Source: Bacteroides caccae (GTDB lineage: Bacteria > Bacteroidota > Bacteroidia > Bacteroidales > Bacteroidaceae). Taken from it: a stretch of DNA of 64,000 nt. Shown here piece by piece: positions 32,041 to 42,046 of this stretch (positions are counted from its first letter, which is position 1; each line of letters opens with the position of its first letter). A program made the position numbers and the translations under genes. A model generated the notes under the pieces. It was not told the origin of the DNA and ran no database searches. It saw only the letters and a program-made list of their open reading frames with translations. The DNA is taken from contig NZ_CP022412.2 of NCBI RefSeq assembly GCF_002222615.2, positions 3,038,001 to 3,102,000 of the forward strand, given 5' to 3'.

Positions 32041-33213
32041 ATGTTAACTCAGATAATTAACGGTAGAATACTTACCCCGCAAGGCTGGCTGAAAGACGGT
32101 TCGGTATTGATTTGTGACGGAAAAATATTAGAGGTGACCAACAGTGACCTGGCAGTTATCGGTGCAACGGTTATTGACGCCCGGGGAATGACAATCGTAC
32201 CGGGATTTGTCAGTATGCACGCGCACGGAGGTGGCGGACATGATTTTACCGAAGCTACGGAAGAAGCATTCCGCATGGCAACTACCGCGCATTTGAAGCA
32301 TGGCGCCACCAGTATGTTTCCTACTTTGTCATCCACATCGTTTGAAAAACTTTATCAGGCTGTCGATGTGTGTGAGGGATTGATGCAGGAACCGGATTCT
32401 CCAATTCTCGGTCTGCATATTGAGGGACCTTATTTGAATCCGAAAATGGCAGGAAGCCAGTATGAAGGTTTTCTGAAAACTCCTGATGAGAATGAATATA
32501 TTCCGTTATTGGAACATACTACTTGTATCAAGCGTTGGGATATCAGCCCGGAATTACGTGGAGCGCATGATTTCGCCAAATATACCCGTTCAAAGGGAAT
32601 AATGACGGCAGTTACACATACAGAAGCCGAATATGATGAGATTAAAGCGGCGTATGCGGTGGGCTTCTCACATGCTGCTCATTTTTACAATGCAATGCCG
32701 GGTTTCCACAAACGCCGTGAATATAAATATGAAGGGACGGTGGAGAGTGTATATCTGACAGACGGAATGACGGTAGAAGTTATTGCGGACGGCATTCATT
32801 TGCCTGCCACTATTCTGAAACTGGTTTATAAACTGAAAGGAGTGGAGAATACGTGTCTGGTGACTGATGCGCTGGCTTACGCTGCTTACGAAGGACATGA
32901 ACCGATTGACTCGCGTTATATTATTGAAGATGGAGTGTGTAAAATGGCAGACCATTCCGCGCTGGCCGGTAGTTTGGCTACAATGGATGTGTTGGTGCGT
33001 ACAATGGTAAAGAAAGCAAATATTCCTTTGGAGGATGCAGTGCGCATGGCTTCCGAGACTCCCGCCCGTTTGATTGGAGTCAGTGACCGGAAAGGGGCAT
33101 TGGCTAAAGGGCTGGATGCAGATATTGTGATTCTCGATAAGGAGTTGAATGTACGTTGTGTGTGGTCAATGGGAAAGATTGTTCCGGGTACTGATGTTCT
33201 TCTGCATAAATAA
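32041..33213 (+). CDS. nagA: N-acetylglucosamine-6-phosphate deacetylase, paralogue B
   Basis: 390 residues, clearly a paralogue of the preceding gene; both begin MLTQIIN and GWLKDGSVLI. Motifs: SMHAHGGGGHDF, GLHIEGPYLNPKMAG, AVTHTEAEYDEI, AHFYNAMPGFHKR, VIADGIHLPA and CLVTDALAYAA. The canonical EGPY motif is intact, so this copy is the safer candidate for the main NagA activity. The two probably form an operon. The pair may have split substrates, for example GlcNAc-6-P and another N-acylated amino sugar phosphate. A terminator hairpin follows. Confidence 0.88.
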   Translation: MLTQIINGRILTPQGWLKDGSVLICDGKILEVTNSDLAVIGATVIDARGMTIVPGFVSMHAHGGGGHDFTEATEEAFRMATTAHLKHGATSMFPTLSSTSFEKLYQAVDVCEGLMQEPDSPILGLHIEGPYLNPKMAGSQYEGFLKTPDENEYIPLLEHTTCIKRWDISPELRGAHDFAKYTRSKGIMTAVTHTEAEYDEIKAAYAVGFSHAAHFYNAMPGFHKRREYKYEGTVESVYLTDGMTVEVIADGIHLPATILKLVYKLKGVENTCLVTDALAYAAYEGHEPIDSRYIIEDGVCKMADHSALAGSLATMDVLVRTMVKKANIPLEDAVRMASETPARLIGVSDRKGALAKGLDADIVILDKELNVRCVWSMGKIVPGTDVLLHK

Positions 33214-33270
33214 TAATTGCCGGATGAGCGATGTTTGATAGATAACATCCGGTGTTTTAATGAAAATAAA

Positions 33271-33322
33271 AGTCCGAATCTGAGGTTTGCCTGCAAAGCA
33301 AATCAGATTCGGACTTTCTTTA
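33271..33322 (+). terminator. Terminator after the nagA pair
   Basis: AGTCCGAATCTGA at 33271-33283 pairs perfectly with TCAGATTCGGACT at 33303-33315, followed by TTCTTTAT. Confidence 0.85.
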
Positions 33323-33394
33323 TAAAGAAAAGTCGCATACAATTAAGTGTTTCTTCTTTATGGATTGTATTATATATAAACAGATAATTGTACT

Positions 33395-35404
33395 ATGAAA
33401 GTAAAGCATTTAGTTGTAGCTTTTCTGTGTATGCTGGGATGTTGTGCGTGTAGCAGTCCGAAAACAGAAGTAAAATCACCGGACGGTCACATCAAGATGA
33501 CGTTGACGGTAGATGAGAATGGTACTCCGTTTTATAATGTGTCGGTAAATGATTCATTGCTGATAGAAAATTCAAAAATGGGTTTTGTGGAGGGAAACGG
33601 TGTTATTCTGGGAGGAGGCTTCCGGATAGAGAAAACCACATTCGACAGCAAAGATGAAACATGGACGCAGCCGTGGGGAGAAAATAAAACCAACCGGAAC
33701 CATTATAATGAAATGGCTGTCAATCTGATTAATGAGGATCAGGTGCAGTTGACCCTTCGTTTCCGGGTTTTCAATGACGGAGTAGGGTTCCGTTATGAAT
33801 ATAATGTTCCCAATGTGGATTCTCTGATGATAACTGATGAACTGACTACTTTCCACTTCCGTCAGGACGGTACCTCATGGTCGATTCCTGCGAGTGCCGA
33901 GACTTATGAATTGCTTTATAAGCAGCAGCCTATTTCCGAAGTGGAGACAGCCAATACTCCTTTTACCTTTAAGACGGCGGATGGTGTTTACGGAAGTATC
34001 CATGAAGCGGCATTGTATGATTTCTCCGAAATGACGCTGAAACAAATCGGAGATTACACTTTGAAGGCGGAACTTACTCCCTGGCCGGACGGTATCAAGG
34101 TACGCAAAAGCAACCATTTTACAACTTCCTGGCGTACTATCCAGATTGCTCCGGAAGCTGTCGGATTAATCAATTCTTCCCTGATCCTGAACCTGAATGA
34201 CCCTTGTGTGTTGGAAACTACTGATTGGATTCGTCCTTTGAAATATATCGGTGTATGGTGGGGGATGCATCTGGGTGTAGAGACTTGGAAAATGGATGAA
34301 CGCCACGGTGCTACCACTGTCAATGCCAAAAAATATATCGACTTCGCTGCTGCCAATAATATAGAAGCGGTATTGTTTGAAGGCTGGAATGAAGGTTGGG
34401 AAAGTTGGGGCGGTATGCAGAATTTTGATTTTACGAAACCTTACGCTGACTTTGACATAGATGAAATAGTACGTTATGCCAAGGAAAAAGGAATCGAAAT
34501 CATTGGACACCATGAAACAGGAGGAAATATCCCGAACTATGAACGGCAAATGGTTCATGCAATGCAATGGTATACCGACCACAGCATCCACATCCTGAAA
34601 ACAGGTTATGCAGGAGCTTTCCCGAACGGGCTTTCACATCATGGACAATATGGAGTCAACCATTATCAGAAGGTAGTGGAAACAGCTGCGGAGCATAGAA
34701 TGACATTGGATGCACACGAACCGATTAAGGATACCGGTATCCGCCGTACATGGCCTAACATGATGACGCGCGAAGGAGCCAGAGGTATGGAATGGAATGC
34801 ATGGAGTGAAGGAAATCCGCCGTCTCATCATGTAATGTTGCCGTTTACCCGCTTGCTGTCCGGTCCAATGGACTACACTCCGGGAACTTTTGATATTTTG
34901 TTCCAGCAAACCAAAGACTCTCCCCGTCGTCGGAAATGGAATGACCAGGATAAGGGGAACAGCCGTGTCAACACAACATTGGCGAAGCAGATTGCCAATT
35001 GGGTGATTCTATATTCTCCCTTGCAAATGGCTTCTGATATGATTGAGCATTATGAAGGACATCCTGCTTTCCGGTTCTTCCGCGATTTCGACCCGGATTG
35101 TGACGAATCCAAGGCATTGGCAGGAGAACCGGGAGAGTTTGTAGCTGTTGTACGTAAAGCGAAAAATAATTATTTCTTCGGAGCAGCTACCAATGAGGCT
35201 CCCCGAACACTGGAAATAAAACTGGACTTCCTGAAACCGGGCAAACAATATAAAGCTGTTATCTATGCCGACGGTGAGAAGGCGGACTGGAAAACGAATC
35301 CGGCAGATTATCAGATTACGGAACAAACTGTCACAGCTGAAAATACGCTGACTGTACGTATGGCTGCCGGAGGAGGACAGGCTATTTCGTTCATACAACT
35401 TTAA
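33395..35404 (+). CDS. Glycoside hydrolase family 97 lipoprotein (SusB-like, probably inverting alpha-glucosidase)
   Basis: 669 residues with lipoprotein-type signal (AFLCMLGCCACSS). It shows the GH97 layout: N-terminal beta-sandwich to about 270, a (beta/alpha)8 barrel to about 560, and a C-terminal beta domain. The glutamates of the inverting SusB group are present: Glu374 (IGHHETGG), Glu442 (DAHEPIKDTG), Glu460 (REGARG) and Glu466 (GMEWNAW). The spacing 442-460-466 equals that of SusB residues 508-526-532. SIHEAAL at about 204 fits the calcium ligand. It should hydrolyse alpha-glucosidic bonds in the periplasm. No SusC/SusD pair is adjacent, so it stands alone. Confidence 0.9.
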   Translation: MKVKHLVVAFLCMLGCCACSSPKTEVKSPDGHIKMTLTVDENGTPFYNVSVNDSLLIENSKMGFVEGNGVILGGGFRIEKTTFDSKDETWTQPWGENKTNRNHYNEMAVNLINEDQVQLTLRFRVFNDGVGFRYEYNVPNVDSLMITDELTTFHFRQDGTSWSIPASAETYELLYKQQPISEVETANTPFTFKTADGVYGSIHEAALYDFSEMTLKQIGDYTLKAELTPWPDGIKVRKSNHFTTSWRTIQIAPEAVGLINSSLILNLNDPCVLETTDWIRPLKYIGVWWGMHLGVETWKMDERHGATTVNAKKYIDFAAANNIEAVLFEGWNEGWESWGGMQNFDFTKPYADFDIDEIVRYAKEKGIEIIGHHETGGNIPNYERQMVHAMQWYTDHSIHILKTGYAGAFPNGLSHHGQYGVNHYQKVVETAAEHRMTLDAHEPIKDTGIRRTWPNMMTREGARGMEWNAWSEGNPPSHHVMLPFTRLLSGPMDYTPGTFDILFQQTKDSPRRRKWNDQDKGNSRVNTTLAKQIANWVILYSPLQMASDMIEHYEGHPAFRFFRDFDPDCDESKALAGEPGEFVAVVRKAKNNYFFGAATNEAPRTLEIKLDFLKPGKQYKAVIYADGEKADWKTNPADYQITEQTVTAENTLTVRMAAGGGQAISFIQL

Positions 35405-35520
35405 GAAAAAATAGGTTAAGATTTAATAGAGGTTTATTGTGTTAGGGATAGGTTTGGTTTTAAGGTAAAAGATTGTTGAATGATGATAGATTAAGGAAAT
35501 AAAGTTGGTTAGGTTAGAAA

Positions 35521-35561
35521 AAACGGTGAACAAGCACAGGGGTTTGTTCACCGTTTTTATT
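35521..35561 (+). terminator. Bidirectional terminator between GH97 and acyl-CoA ligase genes
   Basis: AAACGGTGAACAA at 35521-35533 pairs with TTGTTCACCGTTT at 35544-35556, flanked by A and T runs, between convergent genes. Confidence 0.88.
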
Positions 35562-35590
35562 TATCTTGTCTTTTGTATACGAAAAAGATC

Positions 35591-37255
35591 TTATCCTTTT
35601 GCTTCCTGATACATGAAACGTTTGATTGATTTCTTCGCTGTCTTTTCAAATTCCTCGAAATGAATTTTAATCTTGCTGATCTGGCAGTAGTTAGGCAATT
35701 GTTGATTCAGTTCGACACGGTTGACTTCCATAGCTTTCTGGATATCGTTTTGCTGCAATCCGTGAGCAAATGCATCGTCAAAATCCGGATAGATAAGCGC
35801 CACCAGTTTGTCGTGTTGCAATACGATTAATGATTCCGCCACATACGGCATATTATTCAGTTTGCTTTCTATCTCTTCCGGATAGATATTCTGTCCGCTG
35901 GAAGTGAGAAGCATATTCTTGCTACGTCCGCGAACAGTTACATAACCTTCTTCATCCATAACGCCCAGATCTCCTGTATGCAACCACCCGTTTACATCAA
36001 TGATTTGTGCGGTAGCTTCCGGATTCTTATAATATCCGAGCATCATATTCGCTCCCCTGCAAACAATCTCTCCGGCATGAGTTTTAGGATCCGGGGAATC
36101 AATGCGGACTTCCATTCGGGTGGTGGCCTTTCCGCAGGAAGCAAGTTTCAATGTATCCCAACGGCTGGAGCAGATAATCGGACCACATTCTGTCATGCCA
36201 TAAGCAATGGTGTAGGGGAAACCTATCTTTTTGAGAAAAGCTTCTACTTCGGCATTGAAAGGAGCGCCGCCGATAATGATTTCGTCGAAATTACCTCCGA
36301 AGATTTCCATAGCTGCCTGGCGGGCCAACGATTTGATTTTGTCATTGACGATAGGTACTTTGAGCAATAACTTTCCGATTTTGCTATCCACTTTAGGGAG
36401 GATATCTTTCTTGATAATCTTTTCTACAATCAAAGGTACGCAAGAGATAACTCTGGGCTTAATCTCCGAGAAAGATTGTGAGATGATTTTCGGAGACGGC
36501 ATACGTGTCAGGAAATAGATATGCGCACCTGCGGAGAAGCCATATAAGAAATCGTATACCATACCGAAAACGTGTCCCATAGGAAGCATGGAAACGATAT
36601 GGTCGCCCGGTTTGACGGGAAGCATTTCAAAACAATAGGCCACATTCGACCAGATACTGCGATAGGGGAGCATGACACCTTTTGAATAGCCTGTGGTTCC
36701 TGAAGTATAGTTGATAATAGCCAGTTCCTCGGGCCTGTCTTTCCGGTAACAGATATGCTCCGGGCGGAAATTCTTCGGGTAACGTTGACCGTATATCGCA
36801 TTCCGGTGTTCGAAAGCATATGTCAGTTTTTCATTGCGTGATACCAATGATGAGAAATCGGTGAGTGACGCGATTCCTTCCAACAGGGGCATGGCGTCTT
36901 CATTCAGGTTTTCCCATGCCTGGTCGCCGACAAAAAGCAGTTTGGCTTCGGAGTGGTTGACAATATTATGGATATTATCCGCTTTAAATTCATGGAGAAT
37001 AGGAACAATTACGGCTCCGTAAGTGATAGTAGCCAGAAAAGTGACAGCCCAATGGGCACTGTTACGTCCGCAGACTGCTATCTTGTCTCCCGGCTGAATA
37101 CCGGCACTTTCTAAAACAATGTGGAATTTAGCTATTTTACGAGCCACATCTTTATATTGGAGGGTAATTCCTTTGTAGTCAGTCAAAGAGTCTTTATCCC
37201 AGTTCTTGATAATGCTTTGTTCAATATAGTCGATGAACTGATGTTCTTGTTCCAT
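35591..37255 (-). CDS. AMP-dependent acyl-CoA synthetase/ligase (long-chain fatty acid type)
   Basis: 554 residues from the ATG at 37255 (MEQEHQFIDYIEQS); a TTG further upstream is not preferred. Adenylation-enzyme motifs are clear: P-loop-like NYTSGTTGYSKGVMLP, the A5 motif AYGMTECGPI, GWLHTGDLG and the hinge region VTVRGRSKNMLLTSSGQNIYPEE. The C-terminal lysine segment is KTAKKSIKRF. It activates a carboxylic acid, probably a medium- or long-chain fatty acid, to acyl-AMP then acyl-CoA. It stands alone between convergent and co-directional neighbours. Confidence 0.88.
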   Translation of the reverse strand: MEQEHQFIDYIEQSIIKNWDKDSLTDYKGITLQYKDVARKIAKFHIVLESAGIQPGDKIAVCGRNSAHWAVTFLATITYGAVIVPILHEFKADNIHNIVNHSEAKLLFVGDQAWENLNEDAMPLLEGIASLTDFSSLVSRNEKLTYAFEHRNAIYGQRYPKNFRPEHICYRKDRPEELAIINYTSGTTGYSKGVMLPYRSIWSNVAYCFEMLPVKPGDHIVSMLPMGHVFGMVYDFLYGFSAGAHIYFLTRMPSPKIISQSFSEIKPRVISCVPLIVEKIIKKDILPKVDSKIGKLLLKVPIVNDKIKSLARQAAMEIFGGNFDEIIIGGAPFNAEVEAFLKKIGFPYTIAYGMTECGPIICSSRWDTLKLASCGKATTRMEVRIDSPDPKTHAGEIVCRGANMMLGYYKNPEATAQIIDVNGWLHTGDLGVMDEEGYVTVRGRSKNMLLTSSGQNIYPEEIESKLNNMPYVAESLIVLQHDKLVALIYPDFDDAFAHGLQQNDIQKAMEVNRVELNQQLPNYCQISKIKIHFEEFEKTAKKSIKRFMYQEAKG

Positions 37256-37378
37256 TCGTTTTTGCACATTTAGTTTAAAACTGCGCAAAATTAATACTTC
37301 ATTAATGTAACCCGAATTTTACAATTAAGTTTTACGGTTAATTAACGGGGGATGTTTGAACATATTTCGTCCCCCGCC

Positions 37379-38845
37379 TTATTCGGATTCGTTCACTTCC
37401 TCTTTTGATTTTTCGGAGATAAGGAGCAACTTGTCTCCTACATGAAGTTTCAGTGTTCCGTTAGGAATTAAAAACTCATCTCCGCGTTTCACTATCATAA
37501 CCAATGTTCCTTTGGGAAGATTCATATCCTTCAAGGTATCTGCTTCTTCCAGCATTTCCGTGGTAATGGTCATGTCGCTAAGGTCGGAGTCTATTTCTTC
37601 CGGCAGCTCCACTCCAAAGTCATTCCCTGTTTTCTCCAGTGGTTTGGAGAGGTTCAGCATGCGGGCAACGAAAGAAATCGTTGTTCCCTGCACAACCAAC
37701 GAGACAATGGTAATGAAGAATACGATATTAAAGATGATATTCGAACCTTCCACGCCTGCAACTACCGGATAGGTGGCAAAGATGATAGGTACGGCACCGC
37801 GTAGTCCTACCCATGATACGAACAACCGTGATTTCATGGTAATCTTCCGGAAAGGGAGCAGGCAGAGGAACACGCTTAACGGACGCCCGATGAGAATCAT
37901 AAAGACACCGATCAACAAGGCTACTACTGCTACTTCCAGCATTTCGTGCGGATTGACGAGAAGTCCGAGGCAAAGGAACATGATGATTTGGAACAGCCAG
38001 GTCAATCCGTCCATAAATGTGTAGATGTCCTTGCGGTGCATGATTTTATTGTTTCCTACCATGATACCTGCGATGTATACGGCAAGGTAACCGTTACCTT
38101 TCAGCAAGTCGGTGATAGAAAAGGTGAAGAATACAAAAGCCAGCAATAATATCGGATACAATGCCTGGTTGTCAATATTGAGTTTGTTCAGCATACGGAT
38201 AGCCAGCTTTCCGAGTACATATCCGGCACCTGCACCTACCATAAACTGAATGACAAATGAACCGACAATAGCACCGACTCCCATACCTGCCGATTGGATA
38301 AACTGTATCAGCACAATGGTCAGCATATACGCCATAGGGTCATTACTACCACTTTCCAATTCCAACATGGGACGGAGGTTATGTTTCAGATTCATTTTCT
38401 GCGAACGCAGGATAGCGAATACGGAGGCCGAGTCGGTAGACGACATAGTAGCTGCCAATAACAATGAAGTCGTGATAGGCAGATAAATATTTGTCCAACT
38501 CATGCCGGATAGCCACCAGATAAACAATCCGGTGAAAAGGGCAGTGAGTAAAACTCCGACGGTAGAAAGCACGATACCTGGTCCTAAAATGGGTTTGATT
38601 TCTTTGAACTTCGTATCCATACCTCCCGAAAACAAGATGATGCTTAATGCAACCATACCAATGAATTGTGCATCTTTGGCGTCATGGAACTGGAGTCCGA
38701 GCCCGTCACTTCCGAATAGCATTCCTACTACAAGGAATAGTAATAAAGTGGGCACTCCGAAGCGGTATCCGGTTTTTCCAACAACAATGCTGACGAAAAG
38801 TAAGATAGAACCAATAAGTAAGGTGTTTTCTGCTGTAAATATCAT
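37379..38845 (-). CDS. Potassium/proton antiporter (CPA1, NhaP2 type) with RCK_C domain
   Basis: 488 residues from the ATG at 38845 (MIFTAENTLL); an upstream TTG is unlikely. Twelve or so membrane helices to about residue 390 include the ion-binding-type segment SSTDSASVFAILR and ELESGSNDPMAYML (the ND pair of the family). The last 75 residues (VELPEEIDSDL...LPKGTLVMIVKRGDEFLIPNG) form a TrkA_C/RCK_C regulatory domain, as in NhaP2/CvrA. It exports K+ or Na+ for H+ and helps control cytoplasmic pH and ion content. Confidence 0.88.
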   Translation of the reverse strand: MIFTAENTLLIGSILLFVSIVVGKTGYRFGVPTLLLFLVVGMLFGSDGLGLQFHDAKDAQFIGMVALSIILFSGGMDTKFKEIKPILGPGIVLSTVGVLLTALFTGLFIWWLSGMSWTNIYLPITTSLLLAATMSSTDSASVFAILRSQKMNLKHNLRPMLELESGSNDPMAYMLTIVLIQFIQSAGMGVGAIVGSFVIQFMVGAGAGYVLGKLAIRMLNKLNIDNQALYPILLLAFVFFTFSITDLLKGNGYLAVYIAGIMVGNNKIMHRKDIYTFMDGLTWLFQIIMFLCLGLLVNPHEMLEVAVVALLIGVFMILIGRPLSVFLCLLPFRKITMKSRLFVSWVGLRGAVPIIFATYPVVAGVEGSNIIFNIVFFITIVSLVVQGTTISFVARMLNLSKPLEKTGNDFGVELPEEIDSDLSDMTITTEMLEEADTLKDMNLPKGTLVMIVKRGDEFLIPNGTLKLHVGDKLLLISEKSKEEVNESE

Positions 38846-38979
38846 AGGCAATATATTATTAAGTTATAAAATTGTCGTATTCGTTCTCACCGTGCGAAGT
38901 TACACATTATTAACAACAAATTAAAGGGCTTTTTGGATGTATTTTTGTGAAAAAAGGTAGTTAAATTGTCTAAAAAGAT

Positions 38980-38987
38980 TAATTTTG
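38980..38987 (+). promoter_or_regulatory. Candidate -7 box of the uracil permease gene
   Basis: TAATTTTG fits TAnnTTTG and lies 25 bp before the start codon. The upstream element is poor. Confidence 0.5.
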
Positions 38988-39012
38988 CACTCAATTAATC
39001 TACATCATACTT

Positions 39013-40197
39013 ATGGATTCAAATAATCTTACTCCTTTAAGGAAAGGGATAGTGGGAGTACAATTCCTGTTTGTAGCCTTTGGAGCTACGGTCCTTGTAC
39101 CGTTATTGGTCGGGCTCGACCCTTCCACTGCTTTATTTACCGCCGGAATCGGTACTCTTATCTTTCACGCTGTCACTCGTGGGAAGGTTCCTATTTTCTT
39201 GGGAAGTAGTTTTGCTTTTATTGCTCCTATCATAAAAGCGACGGAACTTTACGGATTACCCGGCACTTTATCGGGCATGGTAGGGGTTGCGCTTGTTTAT
39301 TTTGTAATGAGTGCGCTTGTCAAGTGGCAGGGGATAAGGGTAATTGAGAAATTGTTTCCTCCGGTTGTCATAGGTCCGGTCATTATTCTGATTGGACTGT
39401 CTCTGGCGGGAACCGGTGTGAATATGGCAAAAGAAAACTGGGTGCTGGCCTTGTTGTCGTTGGTTACTGCGGTTATTGTTTCGATGAAAGCGAAAGGACT
39501 TTTAAAACTGATACCTATCTTTTGTGGGATTATAGTAGGTTATCTGGCCGCATGGCTTTTCTATGATTTGGATTTATCCGGTGTCAGAGATGCGGCATGG
39601 ATTGGTTTGCCTCAATTTGTTTTCCCTAAGTTTTCGTGGGAACCGGTGCTGTTTATGATTCCGGTAGCGATTGCTCCGGTGATAGAGCATATTGGTGATG
39701 TATATGTGGTCAACACTGTTGCCGGAAAAGATTTTGTGAAAGACCCCGGTCTGCATCGTACTTTATTGGGAGACGGTCTGGCTTGTTTTTTTGCCGGACT
39801 GGTAGGCGGCCCTCCTGTAACTACTTATTCCGAAGTAACGGGTGCCATGTCTCTGACGAAGATCACTAATCCGCAGGTAATCCGGATTGCCGCGTTTTCT
39901 GCTATCTTATTTTCTGTTATAGGTAAGATCAGTGCATTGTTGAAATCAATTCCGAGTGCAGTGTTGGGTGGAATTATGCTTTTACTCTTCGGTACAATAG
40001 CCTGTGCGGGTATAGCCAATCTGGTAAATAATTGTATTGACTTGAGTCGTACAAGGAATATTATCATCGTATCTTTAACATTGACTGTCGGTATCGGCGG
40101 AGCTGTTTTTACCTGGGGGGAATTTTCTTTATCCGGTATCGGACTGGCAGCTTTGGTAGGCGTACTCCTTAATTTGATTTTGCCGAGAAATGACTGA
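39013..40197 (+). CDS. uraA: Uracil permease (NCS2 family)
   Basis: 394 residues, about 14 membrane segments. Typical NCS2 features: FGATVLVPLLVGLDPSTALFTAGIGTL near the N-terminus, FLGSSFAFIAPI, PPVVIGPVIILIGLSLA, the substrate-binding PVAIAPVIEHIGDV, and the signature GLVGGPPVTTYSEVTGAMSLTK. The Glu in IEHIGD and the Glu in TYSEVTG match the UraA uracil-binding residues. It imports uracil with protons. Confidence 0.88.
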   Translation: MDSNNLTPLRKGIVGVQFLFVAFGATVLVPLLVGLDPSTALFTAGIGTLIFHAVTRGKVPIFLGSSFAFIAPIIKATELYGLPGTLSGMVGVALVYFVMSALVKWQGIRVIEKLFPPVVIGPVIILIGLSLAGTGVNMAKENWVLALLSLVTAVIVSMKAKGLLKLIPIFCGIIVGYLAAWLFYDLDLSGVRDAAWIGLPQFVFPKFSWEPVLFMIPVAIAPVIEHIGDVYVVNTVAGKDFVKDPGLHRTLLGDGLACFFAGLVGGPPVTTYSEVTGAMSLTKITNPQVIRIAAFSAILFSVIGKISALLKSIPSAVLGGIMLLLFGTIACAGIANLVNNCIDLSRTRNIIIVSLTLTVGIGGAVFTWGEFSLSGIGLAALVGVLLNLILPRND

Positions 40198-40231
40198 CCG
40201 GAAAGAATAAGTTGATTCTACTATAAATTTC

Positions 40232-40272
40232 AGGCGCGGACGATACAAAAACATTGCATTGTCCGTGCCTTT
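40232..40272 (+). terminator. Terminator between uracil permease and hcp genes
   Basis: GGCGCGGACGAT pairs with ATTGTCCGTGCC through two G-U pairs, then TTTAT. The genes are convergent. Confidence 0.75.
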
Positions 40273-40295
40273 ATGTAAGATTCAGGTTCTATTAG

Positions 40296-41927
40296 TTATG
40301 ACAGAAATTTCATAATATCTTCATCTACCGAACTGATACCACCGATTCCGAATTGGTCTATCAACACATTTTTTACGTTCGGAGAAAGGAAAGCGGGGAG
40401 GGTAGGACCCAGATGAATGTTTTTCACTCCCAAAGCTAATAAGGCCAGCAATACGATAACGGCTTTCTGTTCATACCAAGCAATGTTATATACAATAGGC
40501 AACTTGTTTACATCATCCAAACCGAAGATTTCTTTCAGTTTCAGGGCAATGACGGCTAGTGAATAACTGTCGTTACACTGTCCTGCATCCAGTACACGGG
40601 GAATACCGTTGATATCACCTAAAGACAACTTGTTGTATCTGTATTTTGCACATCCGGCTGTCAGGATAACCGTATCGTTCGGAAGTTTCCGGGCAAACTC
40701 TGTGTAATATTCACGACTCTTCATACGTCCGTCGCATCCTGCCATGACAAAGAACTTACGAATCGCACCGCTCTTTACAGCTTCTACTACTTTGTCTGCC
40801 AAAGCCGTCACTTGCGCATGGGCAAACCCGCCGATAAGAGTACCGTTTTCTATTGCTACCGGTGGCTGGCATTGCTTGGCGTGGGCAATCAGTGCAGAGA
40901 AATCTTTTGGTTTTCCGTCCTTACGTTCCGGGATATAATGTGCTCCTTCCAGTCCGCAAGCACCGGTGACATAGATACGATCCTTGTAGCTGGCGTTGGA
41001 ACGTGGAGGAACAATGCAGTTGCTTGTAAACAGAATCGGCCCGTTGAAACTTTCAAACTCCTCCTTTTGTTTCCACCAGGCATTCCCGTAGTTTCCTGCC
41101 AGATGTTTGTATTTCTTTAGTTGGGGATAGTAATGGGCCGGAAGCATTTCGCTGTGAGTATAGATGTCTATTCCCGTACCTTCCGTTTGTTCCAGCAGTT
41201 CTTCGAGGTCTTTCAGGTCATGCCCGCTGATAAGGATACCCGGATTGTTGCGTACACCGATATTGACTTCGGTAATTTCGGGATTGCCGTAACTGCTTGT
41301 ATTGGCAGTATCCAGTTGTGCCATGGCAGACACCCCATGTTGACCTGTCTCCAGTGTAAGTTGAACCAGTTCTTCCATAGTTATATCATTGCGGGTCAGT
41401 TCAGCTAATGCATGTTGCATGAAGGCGAAGATTTCCGGTGACTGGTAACCCAGGTTATGTGCGTGCTCTACATAGGCTGCCATTCCTTTCAGTCCGTAGT
41501 GCACCAGTTCTTTTAACGAACGGATGTCTTCGTCTGGTGTGCGAAGCACCCCCACTGTTTTAGCCTTTTCTTCAAATTCATCTTCATTGCCGTTCCAAAG
41601 ACATTCGTCGGGAGCGTTTTTGATAGAAACCTTACCGCCCAGTTCTTTTTTCAAGCGTAGTCCTTCCTTTATTTTCCCAATAATGGCTGCTTTGTCAAAG
41701 TTGGCATTGGTAATAGTGATAAAGAGAGAATCATAGATAAATTTGTCCGCTTCTTCGGAGGAATGTCCTTCTTTACGCAGGTGTTCGTTGTACACGGCAA
41801 TTCCACGTATTACAAAGAGTAACAGGTCTTGCAGGTTAGCCACTTCGGATGTTTTACCGCATACTCCTTTTAAGGTACAACCTGTACCCATTGCGGTTTC
41901 TTGACATTGATAACAGAACATACTCAT
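40296..41927 (-). CDS. hcp: Hydroxylamine reductase / hybrid cluster protein
   Basis: 543 residues. The N-terminal cysteine motif [21 protein letters not shown] (C-x2-C-x8-C-x5-C) binds the first Fe-S cluster. Hybrid-cluster ligands are visible in [48 protein letters not shown] and [12 protein letters not shown]. The protein reduces hydroxylamine and, as shown for E. coli Hcp, NO at low level. No hcr reductase gene is adjacent. The upstream gene, transcribed the same way, encodes a Crp/Fnr regulator, and a perfect palindrome sits in the promoter, so nitrosative-stress control by that regulator is likely. Confidence 0.95.
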   Translation of the reverse strand: MSMFCYQCQETAMGTGCTLKGVCGKTSEVANLQDLLLFVIRGIAVYNEHLRKEGHSSEEADKFIYDSLFITITNANFDKAAIIGKIKEGLRLKKELGGKVSIKNAPDECLWNGNEDEFEEKAKTVGVLRTPDEDIRSLKELVHYGLKGMAAYVEHAHNLGYQSPEIFAFMQHALAELTRNDITMEELVQLTLETGQHGVSAMAQLDTANTSSYGNPEITEVNIGVRNNPGILISGHDLKDLEELLEQTEGTGIDIYTHSEMLPAHYYPQLKKYKHLAGNYGNAWWKQKEEFESFNGPILFTSNCIVPPRSNASYKDRIYVTGACGLEGAHYIPERKDGKPKDFSALIAHAKQCQPPVAIENGTLIGGFAHAQVTALADKVVEAVKSGAIRKFFVMAGCDGRMKSREYYTEFARKLPNDTVILTAGCAKYRYNKLSLGDINGIPRVLDAGQCNDSYSLAVIALKLKEIFGLDDVNKLPIVYNIAWYEQKAVIVLLALLALGVKNIHLGPTLPAFLSPNVKNVLIDQFGIGGISSVDEDIMKFLS

Positions 41928-41966
41928 AACATTTACGTTTTAATTAGTCTTCTTGATTAATGAACG

Positions 41967-41974
41967 CAAATGTA
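41967..41974 (-). promoter_or_regulatory. Candidate -7 box of hcp
   Basis: On the minus strand this reads TACATTTG, matching TAnnTTTG, 39 bp before the hcp start. No -33 element is seen, which suits an activator-dependent promoter. Confidence 0.6.
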
Positions 41975-41996
41975 GCGCAAAGGTTGCGGGCAGTTC

Positions 41997-42012
41997 TGTA
42001 ACTAATGTTACA
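41997..42012. promoter_or_regulatory. 16-bp palindromic operator, probable Crp/Fnr-type site for hcp
   Basis: TGTAACTAATGTTACA is a perfect dyad (TGTAAC, TAAT, GTTACA). Its centre is about 40 bp upstream of the start point predicted from the -7 box, the class II activator position of Crp/Fnr proteins. The Crp/Fnr gene at 42047 is immediately upstream. Confidence 0.7.
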
Positions 42013-42046
42013 ACAATGAATATTTTTTTGTGGATACCGGCAAACT

